Origin: UBA4416 sp031539425
Lineage (GTDB): Bacteria; Bacteroidota; Bacteroidia; B-17B0; Aurantibacillaceae
Direction of reading: 5' to 3'
Assembly (NCBI GenBank): GCA_031539425.1
Contig: JAVKLI010000058.1
Coordinates: 1 to 20,233 of the forward strand
DNA length: 20,233 nt
This document shows, piece by piece, positions 8,160-15,790 of the stretch. The notes under the pieces are model-generated. The model was not told where the DNA came from and did no database searches. It saw only the letters and a list, made by a program, of their open reading frames with translations. The position numbers and the translations under genes were made by a program. Numbering within the stretch: the first letter of the stretch is position 1; each line of letters begins with the position of its first letter.

Positions 8160-8705
8160 TTAATTTTGATTAATAATTTTCTTTAATTCAATTATATAAT
8201 TATGGTTAGACGCATAATTAGCTTTTAAATATTCTAAATAATCATGTTCATTTTTAATATTAAATAAATAAGTGCTTTGAAAAAAAGCATAATCTAATAC
8301 ACTCTCCCTCCAATTCTTATATGTAGCGTGTCCGAATTCTTCGCCAGTATTAGTTGTAATCCTTTGAGTTGCTACTTTCATGCCAAATAAATTGTTATTA
8401 CATAAATATATATTTGATTTAAAATAGCCAGTCTCTAACACAGATTGTGCGTACACTATTTGAGGAAATTTAATTTGTAATTGAGTTATATAATTTTTTA
8501 ATTTATCAACTGTAAAGGTGTCGCTTTGATTTACTAATAAAGGCTTTTCAGTTGAGGGATAAATATTATCTGTTATTTTATTTGTAAATTTATTTGCTAT
8601 TAGTAAAACAATAAATGACAAAATTGTTAATGTAAATGATATTACGGATGCTATATTAACAATAGGTTTAAATGTTAATGAATTTTTGTTAAAAAAGTAT
8701 ATCAT
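8160..8705 (-). CDS. Membrane-anchored glucosaminidase-domain protein (phage lysin-like)
   Basis: The 181-aa protein starts with a short cytoplasmic stretch and one membrane segment at about residues 18-41 (ASVISFTLTILSFIVLLIAN). The glucosaminidase domain covers about 65-178. Its features are KFPQIVYAQSVLETGYF with the likely catalytic E, NNLFGMK, then TYKNWRESVLDYAFFQ. This lysozyme-like domain cleaves glycan strands of peptidoglycan. As the last gene of the minus-strand phage array with a signal anchor, a lysis role is likely. Its ATG overlaps the stop of the small upstream gene by four bases (ATGA), so they are coupled. A cellular autolysin role is the alternative. Confidence 0.8.
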   Translation of the reverse strand: MIYFFNKNSLTFKPIVNIASVISFTLTILSFIVLLIANKFTNKITDNIYPSTEKPLLVNQSDTFTVDKLKNYITQLQIKFPQIVYAQSVLETGYFKSNIYLCNNNLFGMKVATQRITTNTGEEFGHATYKNWRESVLDYAFFQSTYLFNIKNEHDYLEYLKANYASNHNYIIELKKIINQN

Positions 8706-8821
8706 TTTTTTTTATTAATTCTTTTTTTTGTTACCTGCTTATTGTTTAGATTTAGATTCCAGATGGCAATATCTAATGCACTCGGTTTTTTTTCTAAATA
8801 TTCTTGTTTTGTCATTGTCAT
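8702..8821 (-). CDS. Small protein of unknown function, upstream of the lysin
   Basis: The frame gives 39 aa from the ATG at 8819-8821, or 37 aa from the second ATG at 8813-8815. It contains TKQEYLEKKPSALDIAIWNL and a lysine-rich tail. The stop overlaps the lysin start (ATGA). A clear relative, broken by a frameshift, lies at 15481-15577; the shared pattern is MTK.E.L..KP...DI..WN.NL.N.Q, so this is a real protein family rather than a chance frame. Function is unknown; possibilities include a small phage regulator or a lysis accessory, but nothing in the sequence decides. Confidence 0.65.
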   Translation of the reverse strand: MTMTKQEYLEKKPSALDIAIWNLNLNNKQVTKKRINKKK

Positions 8822-8845
8822 TGTTGTTAAAGTTTATTGTGGTTT

Positions 8846-10642
8846 TTAAAATGGTTCATCACTTAAAAAAGATGTGTTTTGAATAGCTTCGTAATTAATA
8901 TTAAAATTATCTTCTAAGCCCATATCCTGCTGTTTGTTCGGCAATATCCAATTGCTATAATCAACTTTATCTTGAAAATATCTACCTGTCATGTAATCCC
9001 AGCTAAAAGATGTGAATCCAATTTTACCCCAGTGTTTAAACTTTACTTTTTGTACATATATATCCACTAAATTTTTTTCAAAATCTCGATATACCGAAAT
9101 GCCATTTGCACTTTTGTTGTAAAAATTAGAGCTGCCAGAGATGTTATATAAAGTGGGTATTTCATAAAATTCAGAATTTTTCTTTTTTAACATTTTTGTC
9201 GGATGGGCTACTAAAAAACAATGCACGTTATACAATTCACAAAAACGATTTAATTTTTCGAGTTGCTCTGATATGTATTGTGTTTCGTTTTTTGAATATT
9301 GGTGTTCTATCTTATTCCAAGCATCAATCACAAATGCACTTATGCCATACTTACGAATTAATATTTTAACGTGATTTAATATACTTTCTAAATCATAATC
9401 TTTTTCAGGTTTTATGAAGTAAAAATTTTTTGAGTGGTATTTTATAAATTGATTTAGCTCCAATCTATTCATCTTGTTATACCCACTAAAGGTTTTACCA
9501 ATTATTTTTTCAGCAAATTTGCTTACATGTAATTGTGTAGGATGGTTTTCAGGGCTAAATATTCCAAACTTCCATTTTTGATTTAAGTTTAGTTTGCATA
9601 ATAAAAAATCTAAAAATTCAGACTTTCCATGTGATGGGATGCCTGTTATGGTTGTTAAATAGCCTTCATGAAATTTTAATAGTTTGTCAAAACTTTTAAT
9701 TCCTGTACCTTCTACATCGGGCAATCCATTTTCGTAATAATTTAATATTTCATTTTCTAATTTGAAAGCATCAAATATACCCTGTATCGGAAATTCTATT
9801 TTGTTATTCAAACATTCTAAAACCTCCAATTTGCCATATTTTACAAGGCATTCGTTAGCATCTTTACAATCTTTAAAAGTTACAACAAAACAATTTTCAA
9901 TCCCTAATCTTTGTGCGATGGCTGTTTTTAAATTGTTACCCTTTACATCATTGTCTAATGCTAAAACAAAAGTAGTATCATCATTAAATAAACTAATAAC
10001 GCTATCTAAATAATCTAAATTAATTTTACCGTTGCCTGCGCCATTAGGTACGGATATTACATTTGATATGCCACATTCTATAATAGTTAAACAATCTATT
10101 TCCCCTTCAACTATAATTATTTCGTTTTTAATATGATAATCAGATTTGTTAGTGCAGTCAATATTATAAGGTATTAATTCGGCATCTTTAAATAATTTAA
10201 ATGATTTATTAGCGCCCCTAGACTTAATATTTATAAGCTCATTATACTTATAATAATTAAACTGAATAGTCTGTACTACTTTATTAAATTGAGGCATCCA
10301 CTCATTGCCTTCGCTTACTTTTGCTTTTAATAATGTATCTTCAGATATTTGTCTTGTATTGAAATAATCAATAACTTTTTTTGAAAATGTTTTTAATGTG
10401 TTAATCGGAGGGCGCTTAAATTCAGTTTTTAAAATAGCTTCAAATTCTTTTTTCTTAATTAATGTAACCCCACAATGGTGGCAGTACCCAGCGTCTTTTT
10501 TATAATTGTAACTAAAACATTTATCTGTTTTTTTTTTTCGTGTATGTGAGCAAACGGGACAAAGAATTAAATTCTCGCCAGTTTTATTTGCTTCAATCAA
10601 ATAAGTGTTTTTTGTATCTATATTTATTACCTCCACGCTCAT
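8846..10642 (-). CDS. Bifunctional primase-helicase (T7 gp4-like)
   Basis: The 598-aa protein has a zinc-binding module with C28 and C31 and then C54 and C57 (YCHHCG). Its TOPRIM primase domain shows IIIVEGEID (E179, D183) and LALDND (D230, D232). The RecA-like DnaB-type helicase has Walker A TGIPSHGKS at 333-341, Walker B AFVIDAW with D440, H480 in LVAHP, and the DNA-binding/arginine-finger region ISGSSNFYNKSANGISVYRD at 501-520. It should synthesise primers and unwind DNA at the phage fork. Zinc, TOPRIM and helicase parts all look intact. It starts 2 bp after the upstream gene, consistent with one replication operon. Confidence 0.9.
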   Translation of the reverse strand: MSVEVINIDTKNTYLIEANKTGENLILCPVCSHTRKKKTDKCFSYNYKKDAGYCHHCGVTLIKKKEFEAILKTEFKRPPINTLKTFSKKVIDYFNTRQISEDTLLKAKVSEGNEWMPQFNKVVQTIQFNYYKYNELINIKSRGANKSFKLFKDAELIPYNIDCTNKSDYHIKNEIIIVEGEIDCLTIIECGISNVISVPNGAGNGKINLDYLDSVISLFNDDTTFVLALDNDVKGNNLKTAIAQRLGIENCFVVTFKDCKDANECLVKYGKLEVLECLNNKIEFPIQGIFDAFKLENEILNYYENGLPDVEGTGIKSFDKLLKFHEGYLTTITGIPSHGKSEFLDFLLCKLNLNQKWKFGIFSPENHPTQLHVSKFAEKIIGKTFSGYNKMNRLELNQFIKYHSKNFYFIKPEKDYDLESILNHVKILIRKYGISAFVIDAWNKIEHQYSKNETQYISEQLEKLNRFCELYNVHCFLVAHPTKMLKKKNSEFYEIPTLYNISGSSNFYNKSANGISVYRDFEKNLVDIYVQKVKFKHWGKIGFTSFSWDYMTGRYFQDKVDYSNWILPNKQQDMGLEDNFNINYEAIQNTSFLSDEPF

Positions 10643-10644
10643 AC

Positions 10645-11211
10645 TTAATAAACCATTCTTTTTATTTCAGGCGGGTTTTTTCTTAACCAATTTTTAAAAT
10701 GTATTTTACAATTTTCATAATCTTTGTAATGTGAATTTGGCGCTGCTATTTTTTTAAACTCCTTTAGTTTTAATTTTACATCGTAATTTTTGTATTCAAA
10801 TAATTCTGATATTTCATTTATTTCATTTTCGTTATCTAATTTTTGCGTAAAAAGAATTTCTGTTTTTGCATTGCTTTGTAAGGTTGTTGTTTGTACTTGA
10901 GGTGTTTTAAAAGATTGGGTAGTTGTACTATTATTAATTAGTACTTTTTGGTCTGAGTTGTTTGATTCAACATTTTTCTTTGCAGCCCAGCACTTTGCCA
11001 TGCCTAATTTACCAGCCTCGCTTCGCTTCGCTTTTATTTCCTTTTGTTTAGTTGCAGATATTTTAAATAATTCAAATATTATTTTACCTCCAATAGGTAA
11101 CTCATTAGTTGGCTCATTTTTATTAAATGCATTTATATTTTTAATTACCAAGCCAATCTCCTCATTAGGTAATAATGTTAGAAGGTGTATTATTTCGTTT
11201 GATAATTTCAT
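10645..11211 (-). CDS. Phage replication-organiser-like protein
   Basis: The protein is 188 aa. The middle has KAKRSEAGKLGMAKCWAAKK (about 60-79), resembling the KRSEAGRKGG segment of phage replication organiser proteins. A low-complexity Thr/Gln linker (about 90-118) follows. The C-terminal segment HYKDYENCKIHFKNWLRK resembles the DYxDLkxHFxNWlrK motif seen at the C-terminus of many Bacteroidota phage replication proteins. A role in loading the downstream primase-helicase at the origin is inferred from these motifs and from position directly before that gene. No ATPase motif is visible, so it is not a DnaC-type loader. Confidence 0.55.
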   Translation of the reverse strand: MKLSNEIIHLLTLLPNEEIGLVIKNINAFNKNEPTNELPIGGKIIFELFKISATKQKEIKAKRSEAGKLGMAKCWAAKKNVESNNSDQKVLINNSTTTQSFKTPQVQTTTLQSNAKTEILFTQKLDNENEINEISELFEYKNYDVKLKLKEFKKIAAPNSHYKDYENCKIHFKNWLRKNPPEIKRMVY

Positions 11212-11212
11212 T

Positions 11213-11575
11213 TTAGTTTTTTTTTTGGTTTACAGCCATTACTGCATATTCATGAAATGAATATTCAAATTTTAAATCGTCTATGCTTTTTATAATCATG
11301 TAACAGTGCCCTTGGTCTGATACCAGTTTTGCAAATTGCTTTTGACTCTCAGATTGCTTACCTTTTTCTGTTTTTAATTCTAAAAAAAACACTGCACGTT
11401 TGTGTAAAAAAATTAAATCTGATACACCAGCCAGCACTCCAGTGCGCTTTAACATTGCAGCCTCTTTTAGATTCCTAAAACCTCCGTTTGGTACAGAAAA
11501 TACTATGCTTTTAGGGTACATGTATTTTAAATACGTTACTACGCTTAGTTGCAATTGACTTTCTTTAATAGCCAT
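11213..11575 (-). CDS. VRR-NUC domain nuclease
   Basis: The 120-aa protein is a minimal VRR-NUC domain of the PD-(D/E)XK superfamily. The pattern is SVPNGGFRNLKEAAMLKRTG, then VLAGVSDLIFL with D53, then FFLELKTEKGKQSESQKQFA with E66 and K68, giving the D...ExK active site. Stand-alone VRR-NUC proteins are common in phage replication modules and are thought to process branched DNA. It lies 1 bp upstream of the replication-organiser gene. All catalytic residues are present. Confidence 0.88.
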   Translation of the reverse strand: MAIKESQLQLSVVTYLKYMYPKSIVFSVPNGGFRNLKEAAMLKRTGVLAGVSDLIFLHKRAVFFLELKTEKGKQSESQKQFAKLVSDQGHCYMIIKSIDDLKFEYSFHEYAVMAVNQKKN

Positions 11576-11598
11576 AAGTATTTAGCTTTAATTTCATT

Positions 11599-12186
11599 TT
11601 AAATATCCCCGAATTTTAAAATTTTGTTTTCCCAAAAATCATTTGTGTTATTAGACACATTAACTTTTAAAAGTTGTAATTTTTGCAATGGCACTGAGTA
11701 TATTAGCAAATAAGCATTAGGCACATCAAGAGCTTTACAATAGTGCCAGAGCTGATTTTCATATTGCATAAAATCAATTAGTGCCTTTATGTTTTTTTCA
11801 TGTGTTACTTTTAAATCTATTATGGCTAAGTCTTTAAAATAAAAGTCAACTCTACCCTTTGTTAGCATTGATACATTGTTGTAAGTGGCTGTTGCCGTGA
11901 AGCTAACTTGTGTTTCTAAATAATTAAAAGCATTTTTATAACTATCTTTTATTTTATCTGCTATTTTTTTTGCTGCATAATGTAAAGGTTGGTTGTAGTT
12001 TAATAAAACATTATCTGTTAAAATAGCATCTACTAGCTTACCTAGTTTTATTTTATCTGTTTCTTTTATTTCTTTTTTTTCGCCATTATTTTCATTTTTT
12101 AAATATGAATATGAATAAGCGTTAATGTTTAAATAGTCTTGAAAATCTAATTTTTTGACTATGTTTAAATTTGAATATTTAATCAT
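11599..12186 (-). CDS. PD-(D/E)XK exonuclease-like protein, likely RecT partner
   Basis: The 195-aa protein carries LGKLVDAIL at about 48-56, TKGRVDFYF with D114, AIIDLKVT with D124 and K126, and QYENQLWHYC with Q145. This order (LG..vd..l, GR.D, DlK, Q..Y) is that of Cas4/RecE/YqaJ-type nucleases. With RecT two protein genes away, it is probably the 5'-3' exonuclease that makes single strands for RecT annealing. It is shorter than E. coli RecE but similar in size to phage YqaJ-like forms. The exact subfamily is not resolved. Confidence 0.7.
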   Translation of the reverse strand: MIKYSNLNIVKKLDFQDYLNINAYSYSYLKNENNGEKKEIKETDKIKLGKLVDAILTDNVLLNYNQPLHYAAKKIADKIKDSYKNAFNYLETQVSFTATATYNNVSMLTKGRVDFYFKDLAIIDLKVTHEKNIKALIDFMQYENQLWHYCKALDVPNAYLLIYSVPLQKLQLLKVNVSNNTNDFWENKILKFGDI

Positions 12187-12195
12187 AATATATCT

Positions 12196-12375
12196 TTAAT
12201 TAACGCTACAAGTGTAAATGTTTGTAATACTACATTTATGATGTATGGCTGTTATTAAGTTAATTTTTAAGTTAAATGATATGTTATAATTATATACTGT
12301 AGATATTGTACATATAGTTTGCTCAATGCCTACTATTAGTATACTCGATACTATTATTTTTAATAAAATATTCAT
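12196..12375 (-). CDS. Small hydrophobic-start protein, unknown
   Basis: A 59-aa frame starts MNILLKIIVSSILIVGIEQT, a plausible signal or membrane segment, and ends with a Cys/Thr-rich tail containing three cysteines. It fills the otherwise empty 218 bp between two phage genes on the same strand. The leader is A-rich and the stop lies 9 bp before the exonuclease start. The predominantly ATA/AAC codon use is similar to random AT-rich DNA, so the coding nature is only moderately supported. Confidence 0.45.
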   Translation of the reverse strand: MNILLKIIVSSILIVGIEQTICTISTVYNYNISFNLKINLITAIHHKCSITNIYTCSVN

Positions 12376-12404
12376 GTTTTTTTTTGGTATAAATTCTTAT
12401 TAGA

Positions 12405-13442
12405 TTATAATTTTGAAACTTCCTTAAAAACAACATTTTGAGGCGTAAAATAATTGTCGTCTGTTTTAACTTTTGATAGTGCTCCAGCTGCTTGTTTTAC
12501 AGAAAATGAGAACCATTTTTCTACACTTAATTTACTTTTACATACGTTAATATTATTAAAGAAAGCTGCCATTATAAAGGTTGCACTTGCTAAGTTTTCG
12601 GGCATATCTACTTCAAAATGTTTTTTTAATTCTTTAATATTTGAATTTGAAATACTATCAATATTAATTGCGTTGGTATCTAATTGAATTATTAGATCAT
12701 TCTTAATTCTTTCTTGTTCTATTTTTTCAAGGTTATTTACAACTGATGCATCATTCTTATTAATGATTGCTTTTTCAAATTCTAAATATAAATAGCTTGG
12801 CAGCATATTGATTATTTCATGTTGATCGGCATATTGTTCATTAATGATACCGTTGACCTCATCATTTGTAAGCAATAAGCTCTTGTAAGTGGGCTTATTT
12901 ATTGTTATATAATTAAATATATCTAGTTCTTGTTTTCTTTTTGTGATATATTCATTTATATCATTTATTTTTAAAGTTGATAATAGTTCTACCTCCGATT
13001 TTATATAATAAAATATTTTTGTCTTTTTTTCAGCTATATGTTGATTAATGTAACTTTTTACAAACTCTTCTATTTTCTTTTTTTCATTTGAAATATCTGC
13101 TTGTTTTTTTAAATGAAGTTCATACTCTGTTTTAACTTTTATTATAGCTGCTGTTAAATTATTAATAGGCTGTTCTAATAATTTTTCAGGCTCCATAAGT
13201 CTTGAGTGTAGTTCGTCAAAATTGGAGGTAATCTTTTTTCGCTCTACCTCTATATCTTTTTTGATTTTTTTTAATTCTTTTAATTTATTTTCAGAAAATT
13301 CAATCTCTTTAAATGTGATTGGGTGTGTTATATCTTTAATAGCATTTTGCGCAACTAAATTTAGCTGAACCTCTGTATTATATACAGTTACAGCCATTTT
13401 TGACCATTCTTGTTTTTTTGCTATAATTATTTGTTCACTCAT
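12405..13442 (-). CDS. Coiled-coil phage recombination-module protein (DUF1351-like)
   Basis: The 345-aa protein has an N-terminal half dominated by heptad-like Lys/Glu segments (about 45-140, for example NKLKELKKIKKDIEVERKKI), predicting a long coiled coil. The remaining half is mixed. The region around ELKKIKKDIEVERKKIT resembles the DUF1351 family, which occurs next to RecT or SSAP genes in phages. It sits 4 bp downstream of recT and upstream of the exonuclease-like gene, so a structural or accessory role in phage recombination is likely. No catalytic motif is seen. Confidence 0.6.
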   Translation of the reverse strand: MSEQIIIAKKQEWSKMAVTVYNTEVQLNLVAQNAIKDITHPITFKEIEFSENKLKELKKIKKDIEVERKKITSNFDELHSRLMEPEKLLEQPINNLTAAIIKVKTEYELHLKKQADISNEKKKIEEFVKSYINQHIAEKKTKIFYYIKSEVELLSTLKINDINEYITKRKQELDIFNYITINKPTYKSLLLTNDEVNGIINEQYADQHEIINMLPSYLYLEFEKAIINKNDASVVNNLEKIEQERIKNDLIIQLDTNAINIDSISNSNIKELKKHFEVDMPENLASATFIMAAFFNNINVCKSKLSVEKWFSFSVKQAAGALSKVKTDDNYFTPQNVVFKEVSKL

Positions 13443-13446
13443 TATT

Positions 13447-14226
13447 TTATAAATTAATAGTTGTTGTTTTTTTTTCTTCTACCACTTCTGTTACCATTGC
13501 GGTATCAACATACTCTACATCTATATTACCATTTACATCAACGTTTTTTACTTCTGTTTGGTCTGCTTCTATAGCTTTTACAACATCTACAGATAGTATA
13601 CCGTATTTTGATAACATATGTTTTATCAATGTTTTTTGTGCCATATCATCGAAGTTTGATTTCCAAATTCCCGAAACGTTAGAATAAGATTTAGAATACT
13701 TACTTGCATGGGCAATTATTTTACCTACATTCCAATAGATTGTTTTTTTAAATCCGTTATTTAATTCAAAAAAAGCAGCATAACCAATTACTTCGGTTGA
13801 TGTTTTTTCTAATGAAAAATCAAATTCATAAATTTCCTCTAATGGATTAAATTGTTTTATTTGACCTTTATATATTGGCATTACGTTGATTCTTTTATAA
13901 GCACCTGTGCGGTGTGCTAGTTGGATAAAACCTTTGTACCCTACTTGTAGTTGAGCTACTTGTTTGCCGTCTTTATTTCGGTACGGCACGATATATGCAA
14001 AGCCTAAATTTGGATTGATTGGCAAATCTAACGTTGCAGATAATGCCGCACTCATGAAAATAGAGTTATGGTCGCATTGAGCTAGTTGGTAATTGCTATT
14101 AACTACACTTAATAACGTTGATGTGAAAGCGTTTGATTTATCTCCTAATATTTTTTGAAATTTATCTTCAACCGCTTGAGTTAGTAAAAAGTTTTTATTT
14201 GAGCCTTGTTGTGTTACTGTATTCAT
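13447..14226 (-). CDS. recT: RecT-family single-strand annealing protein
   Basis: The 259-aa protein matches RecT throughout. The segments are STLLSVVNSNYQLAQCD at about 36-52, MSAALSATLDLPINPNLGFA at 58-77, IVPYRNKDGKQVAQLQVGYK at 79-98, GFIQLAHRTGAYKRINV, and DDMAQKTLIKHMLSKYG near 193-209. RecT anneals complementary single strands and promotes strand invasion without ATP, working with a 5'-3' exonuclease; the candidate is the gene at 11599. The C-terminal 40 residues are acidic and variable, as is usual. The run of A bases before the ATG is typical of the leaders in this array. Confidence 0.93.
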   Translation of the reverse strand: MNTVTQQGSNKNFLLTQAVEDKFQKILGDKSNAFTSTLLSVVNSNYQLAQCDHNSIFMSAALSATLDLPINPNLGFAYIVPYRNKDGKQVAQLQVGYKGFIQLAHRTGAYKRINVMPIYKGQIKQFNPLEEIYEFDFSLEKTSTEVIGYAAFFELNNGFKKTIYWNVGKIIAHASKYSKSYSNVSGIWKSNFDDMAQKTLIKHMLSKYGILSVDVVKAIEADQTEVKNVDVNGNIDVEYVDTAMVTEVVEEKKTTTINL

Positions 14227-14251
14227 GTTTTTTTTATTTTTTTTATTATGA

Positions 14252-14323
14252 TTATAATTTTAACGTGCCACAATCCCCACATTTGGTTTTGTTTTTTTTA
14301 ATTTTTTTTTGTCTCCTGCTCAT
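14252..14323 (-). CDS. Possible 23-aa peptide with a CxxC motif
   Basis: A short frame begins at an ATG overlapping the end of the upstream gene and reads MSRRQKKIKKNKTKCGDCGT, then LKL. The CGDCG half zinc-ribbon pattern and the basic start look like a genuine mini-protein, and it occupies the gap before recT. It is very short and could be chance; no repeat of it is seen in the window. Confidence 0.3.
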   Translation of the reverse strand: MSRRQKKIKKNKTKCGDCGTLKL

Positions 14324-14642
14324 TACGTAATGCATCGCTGGCATATTCTAAAGCCCAACCATTTTGCGCTACAGCTGTTAGTACTTCGTTTTTTGTTGAT
14401 TTTATATTTATCATTTTATTATTTTTATTGTTATTAATTATTTTTTTTGCTTCTTTTTGCTTTTCTATCTTACGAAGTTCAGCAACTTCAAAACATAAAG
14501 CCATTGCGTCGCTTCTTTTTACAGTGCCTCTAAGGATGCATCGTATTGTTTGTTCACTTCTTTTTGTTTGTGATGCAATATTTTTAATATCCTTTTCTGT
14601 AAGGAAACGTTGTAATTCGTATTGTTTTATTATTGTTGACAT
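14298..14642 (-). CDS. HTH-like protein with one C-terminal DUF4116 unit (possible fusion)
   Basis: The 114-aa protein has an N-terminal region (about 10-55) containing LTEKDIKNIASQTKRSEQTI and CILRGTVKRSDAMA, which resembles a small helix-turn-helix phage regulator. A low-complexity stretch, KKIINNNKNNK, follows (about 66-76). Then comes an internal Met (M77) and VLTAVAQNGWALEYASDALR, which is one DUF4116-type repeat like those in the gene at 15023. The A/T-rich DNA encoding the linker looks like a translated leader in front of M77, so two formerly separate genes may have fused. Function is unknown. Confidence 0.6.
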   Translation of the reverse strand: MSTIIKQYELQRFLTEKDIKNIASQTKRSEQTIRCILRGTVKRSDAMALCFEVAELRKIEKQKEAKKIINNNKNNKMINIKSTKNEVLTAVAQNGWALEYASDALRNEQETKKN

Positions 14643-14751
14643 GGTATTGTTTTATTTTATTTATTAACTCTTCATTATAAGTACCTCTTATAAAGCTGTT
14701 ATCATTGCTTGAATGGCTTGTCCACCATTGTATTGTTTTAATATTATCCAT
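14584..14751 (-). CDS. Possible small protein overlapping the next gene
   Basis: A 55-aa frame begins MDNIKTIQWWTSHSSNDNSF and continues with IRGTYNEELINKIKQYH. It fills the 116-bp gap between the excisionase-like gene and the HTH gene and overlaps the latter by 59 bp in another frame. The first 38 residues have a protein-like composition; the rest lies inside the overlap and may be irrelevant. Evidence is limited to position and composition. Confidence 0.4.
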   Translation of the reverse strand: MDNIKTIQWWTSHSSNDNSFIRGTYNEELINKIKQYHVNNNKTIRITTFPYRKGY

Positions 14752-14758
14752 TTATTTA

Positions 14759-14962
14759 TTAATTGATTTGTATTATATCTTTTTGCAATTGTGTTACCTT
14801 ATAATACCGTCTATTAGCAACGCCACACACTTTTATTTTATTTTTATCGGTTAATCTTTTTAAGGTTCTTAAAGAACAACTCAAGTAGTGCGCCGCTTCT
14901 ATTGGCGTTATAATATCATAATACCAATAATTGTCTCTTATTTCTTGCTTTTTTTTCGGCAT
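14759..14962 (-). CDS. Excisionase-like / MerR-type helix-turn-helix protein
   Basis: The 67-aa protein contains ITPIEAAHYLSCSLRTLKRL followed by TDKNKIKVCGVANRRYYKV. This is the helix-turn-helix plus wing of the HTH_17/excisionase family (two helices, then a basic hairpin ending in RRYY). Such small proteins serve as recombination directionality factors or regulators in integrative elements. It is in the early array opposite the repressor, so production on induction would fit an excisionase role, but the partner sites near the integrase are 8 kb away and function is inferred. Confidence 0.7.
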   Translation of the reverse strand: MPKKKQEIRDNYWYYDIITPIEAAHYLSCSLRTLKRLTDKNKIKVCGVANRRYYKVTQLQKDIIQIN

Positions 14963-15022
14963 TTTAATTTATTTTTACAATCACTCAATTAAGAGTGGTT
15001 GTTTTGGTGTTGTGTAGGGTGG

Positions 15023-15463
15023 TTAATGTTTATATAAATTTTTTATTACGCTGTAGTTTTTTTGAAACTCTTCGCTTAACAGTTCATAAACTTTATTATT
15101 TAACCCTACGGCTTCAATAGCATATTTTAAACTATTTTTAAGTTCATCTCCTAAATATTTGTAAGCCATTGGGTTGTTAGCTAAAGCATTATTAGCAATT
15201 AACAAGTGATCCTTTAGCTCGTTGCTAGCAAATTGTAAGGCTAGCCCGTTATGACTTACAGCGGCATTTACAACAGTAAAATTATTTTGAAGCTCTTGTC
15301 TTAAATATTTAAGACTAAAGCCGTCTCGGCTTACAAATATTGCGGCTATAACTTCGTCTTCTTGAAACTCTTCTGGTAATTCAAAATAATCGCCATTTAA
15401 AGCCATTTTAACGGCTTTTAATTCAAATTCGCAGGCAGTTTGTGTTTGGTTTATTGTTGTCAT
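15023..15463 (-). CDS. DUF4116 repeat protein
   Basis: The 146-aa protein is made of about five units of 25-26 residues. Examples are IFVSRDGFSLKYLRQELQNN, AVSHNGLALQFASNELKDH, ALANNPMAYKYLGDELKNS and AVGLNNKVYELLSEEFQKN. Each has the DUF4116 pattern (A...ng..l.ya..elk.d). The helical repeats suggest a protein-binding surface; no catalytic residues are seen and the function is unknown. It is the first intact gene of the minus-strand early array. A related single unit ends the gene at 14298. Confidence 0.75.
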   Translation of the reverse strand: MTTINQTQTACEFELKAVKMALNGDYFELPEEFQEDEVIAAIFVSRDGFSLKYLRQELQNNFTVVNAAVSHNGLALQFASNELKDHLLIANNALANNPMAYKYLGDELKNSLKYAIEAVGLNNKVYELLSEEFQKNYSVIKNLYKH

Positions 15464-15480
15464 AATTTTTTTTTGTTATT

Positions 15481-15577
15481 TTAATAAATAGATATTTGTT
15501 CATTGTCTAGGTTTTTATTCCAAAAACCAATATCGAATGAATGTGGTTTAAATTTTAAAAATTCTTTTTTTTGTCAT
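15481..15577 (-). pseudogene. Frameshifted relative of the small protein at 8702-8821
   Basis: From the ATG at 15575-15577 the frame closes after nine codons because of a run of eight A bases (minus strand, 15565-15572). With seven A bases it would read MTK, then KEFLKFKPHSFDIGFWNKNL, then DNEQISIY and TAA at 15481. This matches the intact small protein at 8702 at M-T-K, E, L, K-P, D-I, W-N, N-L, N and Q. It is either a decayed copy, a phase-variable homopolymer, or a sequencing error in the run. Confidence 0.6.
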
Positions 15578-15617
15578 ATTTTTTTTATTTATTTGGTTTT
15601 ACGTGTTAATTTCTGTT

Positions 15618-15657
15618 AAAAAAAAAGAGGTAATAGACAAATCAATGCTATTACCTC
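15618..15657 (-). terminator. Strong intrinsic terminator just inside the early transcript
   Basis: GAGGTAATAG at 15627-15636 and CTATTACCTC at 15648-15657 form a perfect 10-bp stem with an 11-nt loop. Nine A bases at 15618-15626 give a T9 run on the minus strand. It lies about 100 nt after the proposed early promoter and upstream of all early genes, so it would act as an attenuator or end a short RNA. It falls within a 53-aa minus-strand frame starting at GTG 15758-15760, which argues against that frame being a real gene. Confidence 0.65.
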
Positions 15658-15760
15658 CTACATTTGGGACTGTGAAATCAAACCAAATAGTACCTTTAAA
15701 CTCAAAGCCTTCACCCTTTGTGTTTTTTCTAATTATTATATTTTTTTGTTTTGATTTCAC
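15618..15760 (-). ncRNA. Candidate structured leader or small RNA, about 140 nt
   Basis: A transcript from the TATATTTG promoter at 15765-15772 to the terminator at 15618 would be about 140 nt. Its 5' end GTGAAATCAAA (minus strand, 15760-15750) is perfectly complementary to TTTGATTTCAC (15682-15672), an 11-bp closing stem enclosing 67 nt, followed by the terminator hairpin. This fits a folded RNA or attenuator between repressor and early operon. Alternative: a 53-aa protein in the same stretch (GTG start, IIIRKNTKGEGFEFKGTIWF inside). The two readings cannot be separated by eye. Confidence 0.35.
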
Positions 15761-15764
15761 GGGA

Positions 15765-15790
15765 CAAATATATGTCAAATTATTCGTCAA
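15765..15790 (-). promoter_or_regulatory. Candidate early (lytic) promoter
   Basis: On the minus strand TATATTTG at 15772-15765 is a perfect TAnnTTTG -7 element. TTG at 15790-15788 could be the -33 element, although the 15-bp spacer is shorter than usual. It faces the early array and overlaps the proposed repressor operator. Confidence 0.45.

Noticed and set aside
12325..12340. ATGCCTACTAT shared between 12326 and 19277
   Set aside because: An 11-bp match in opposite contexts of AT-rich DNA with no flanking similarity; likely chance.
14133..14330. Plus-strand hydrophobic frame over the recT start
   Set aside because: Leucine/phenylalanine-rich antisense of A-rich leaders and recT codons; an artefact of base composition.
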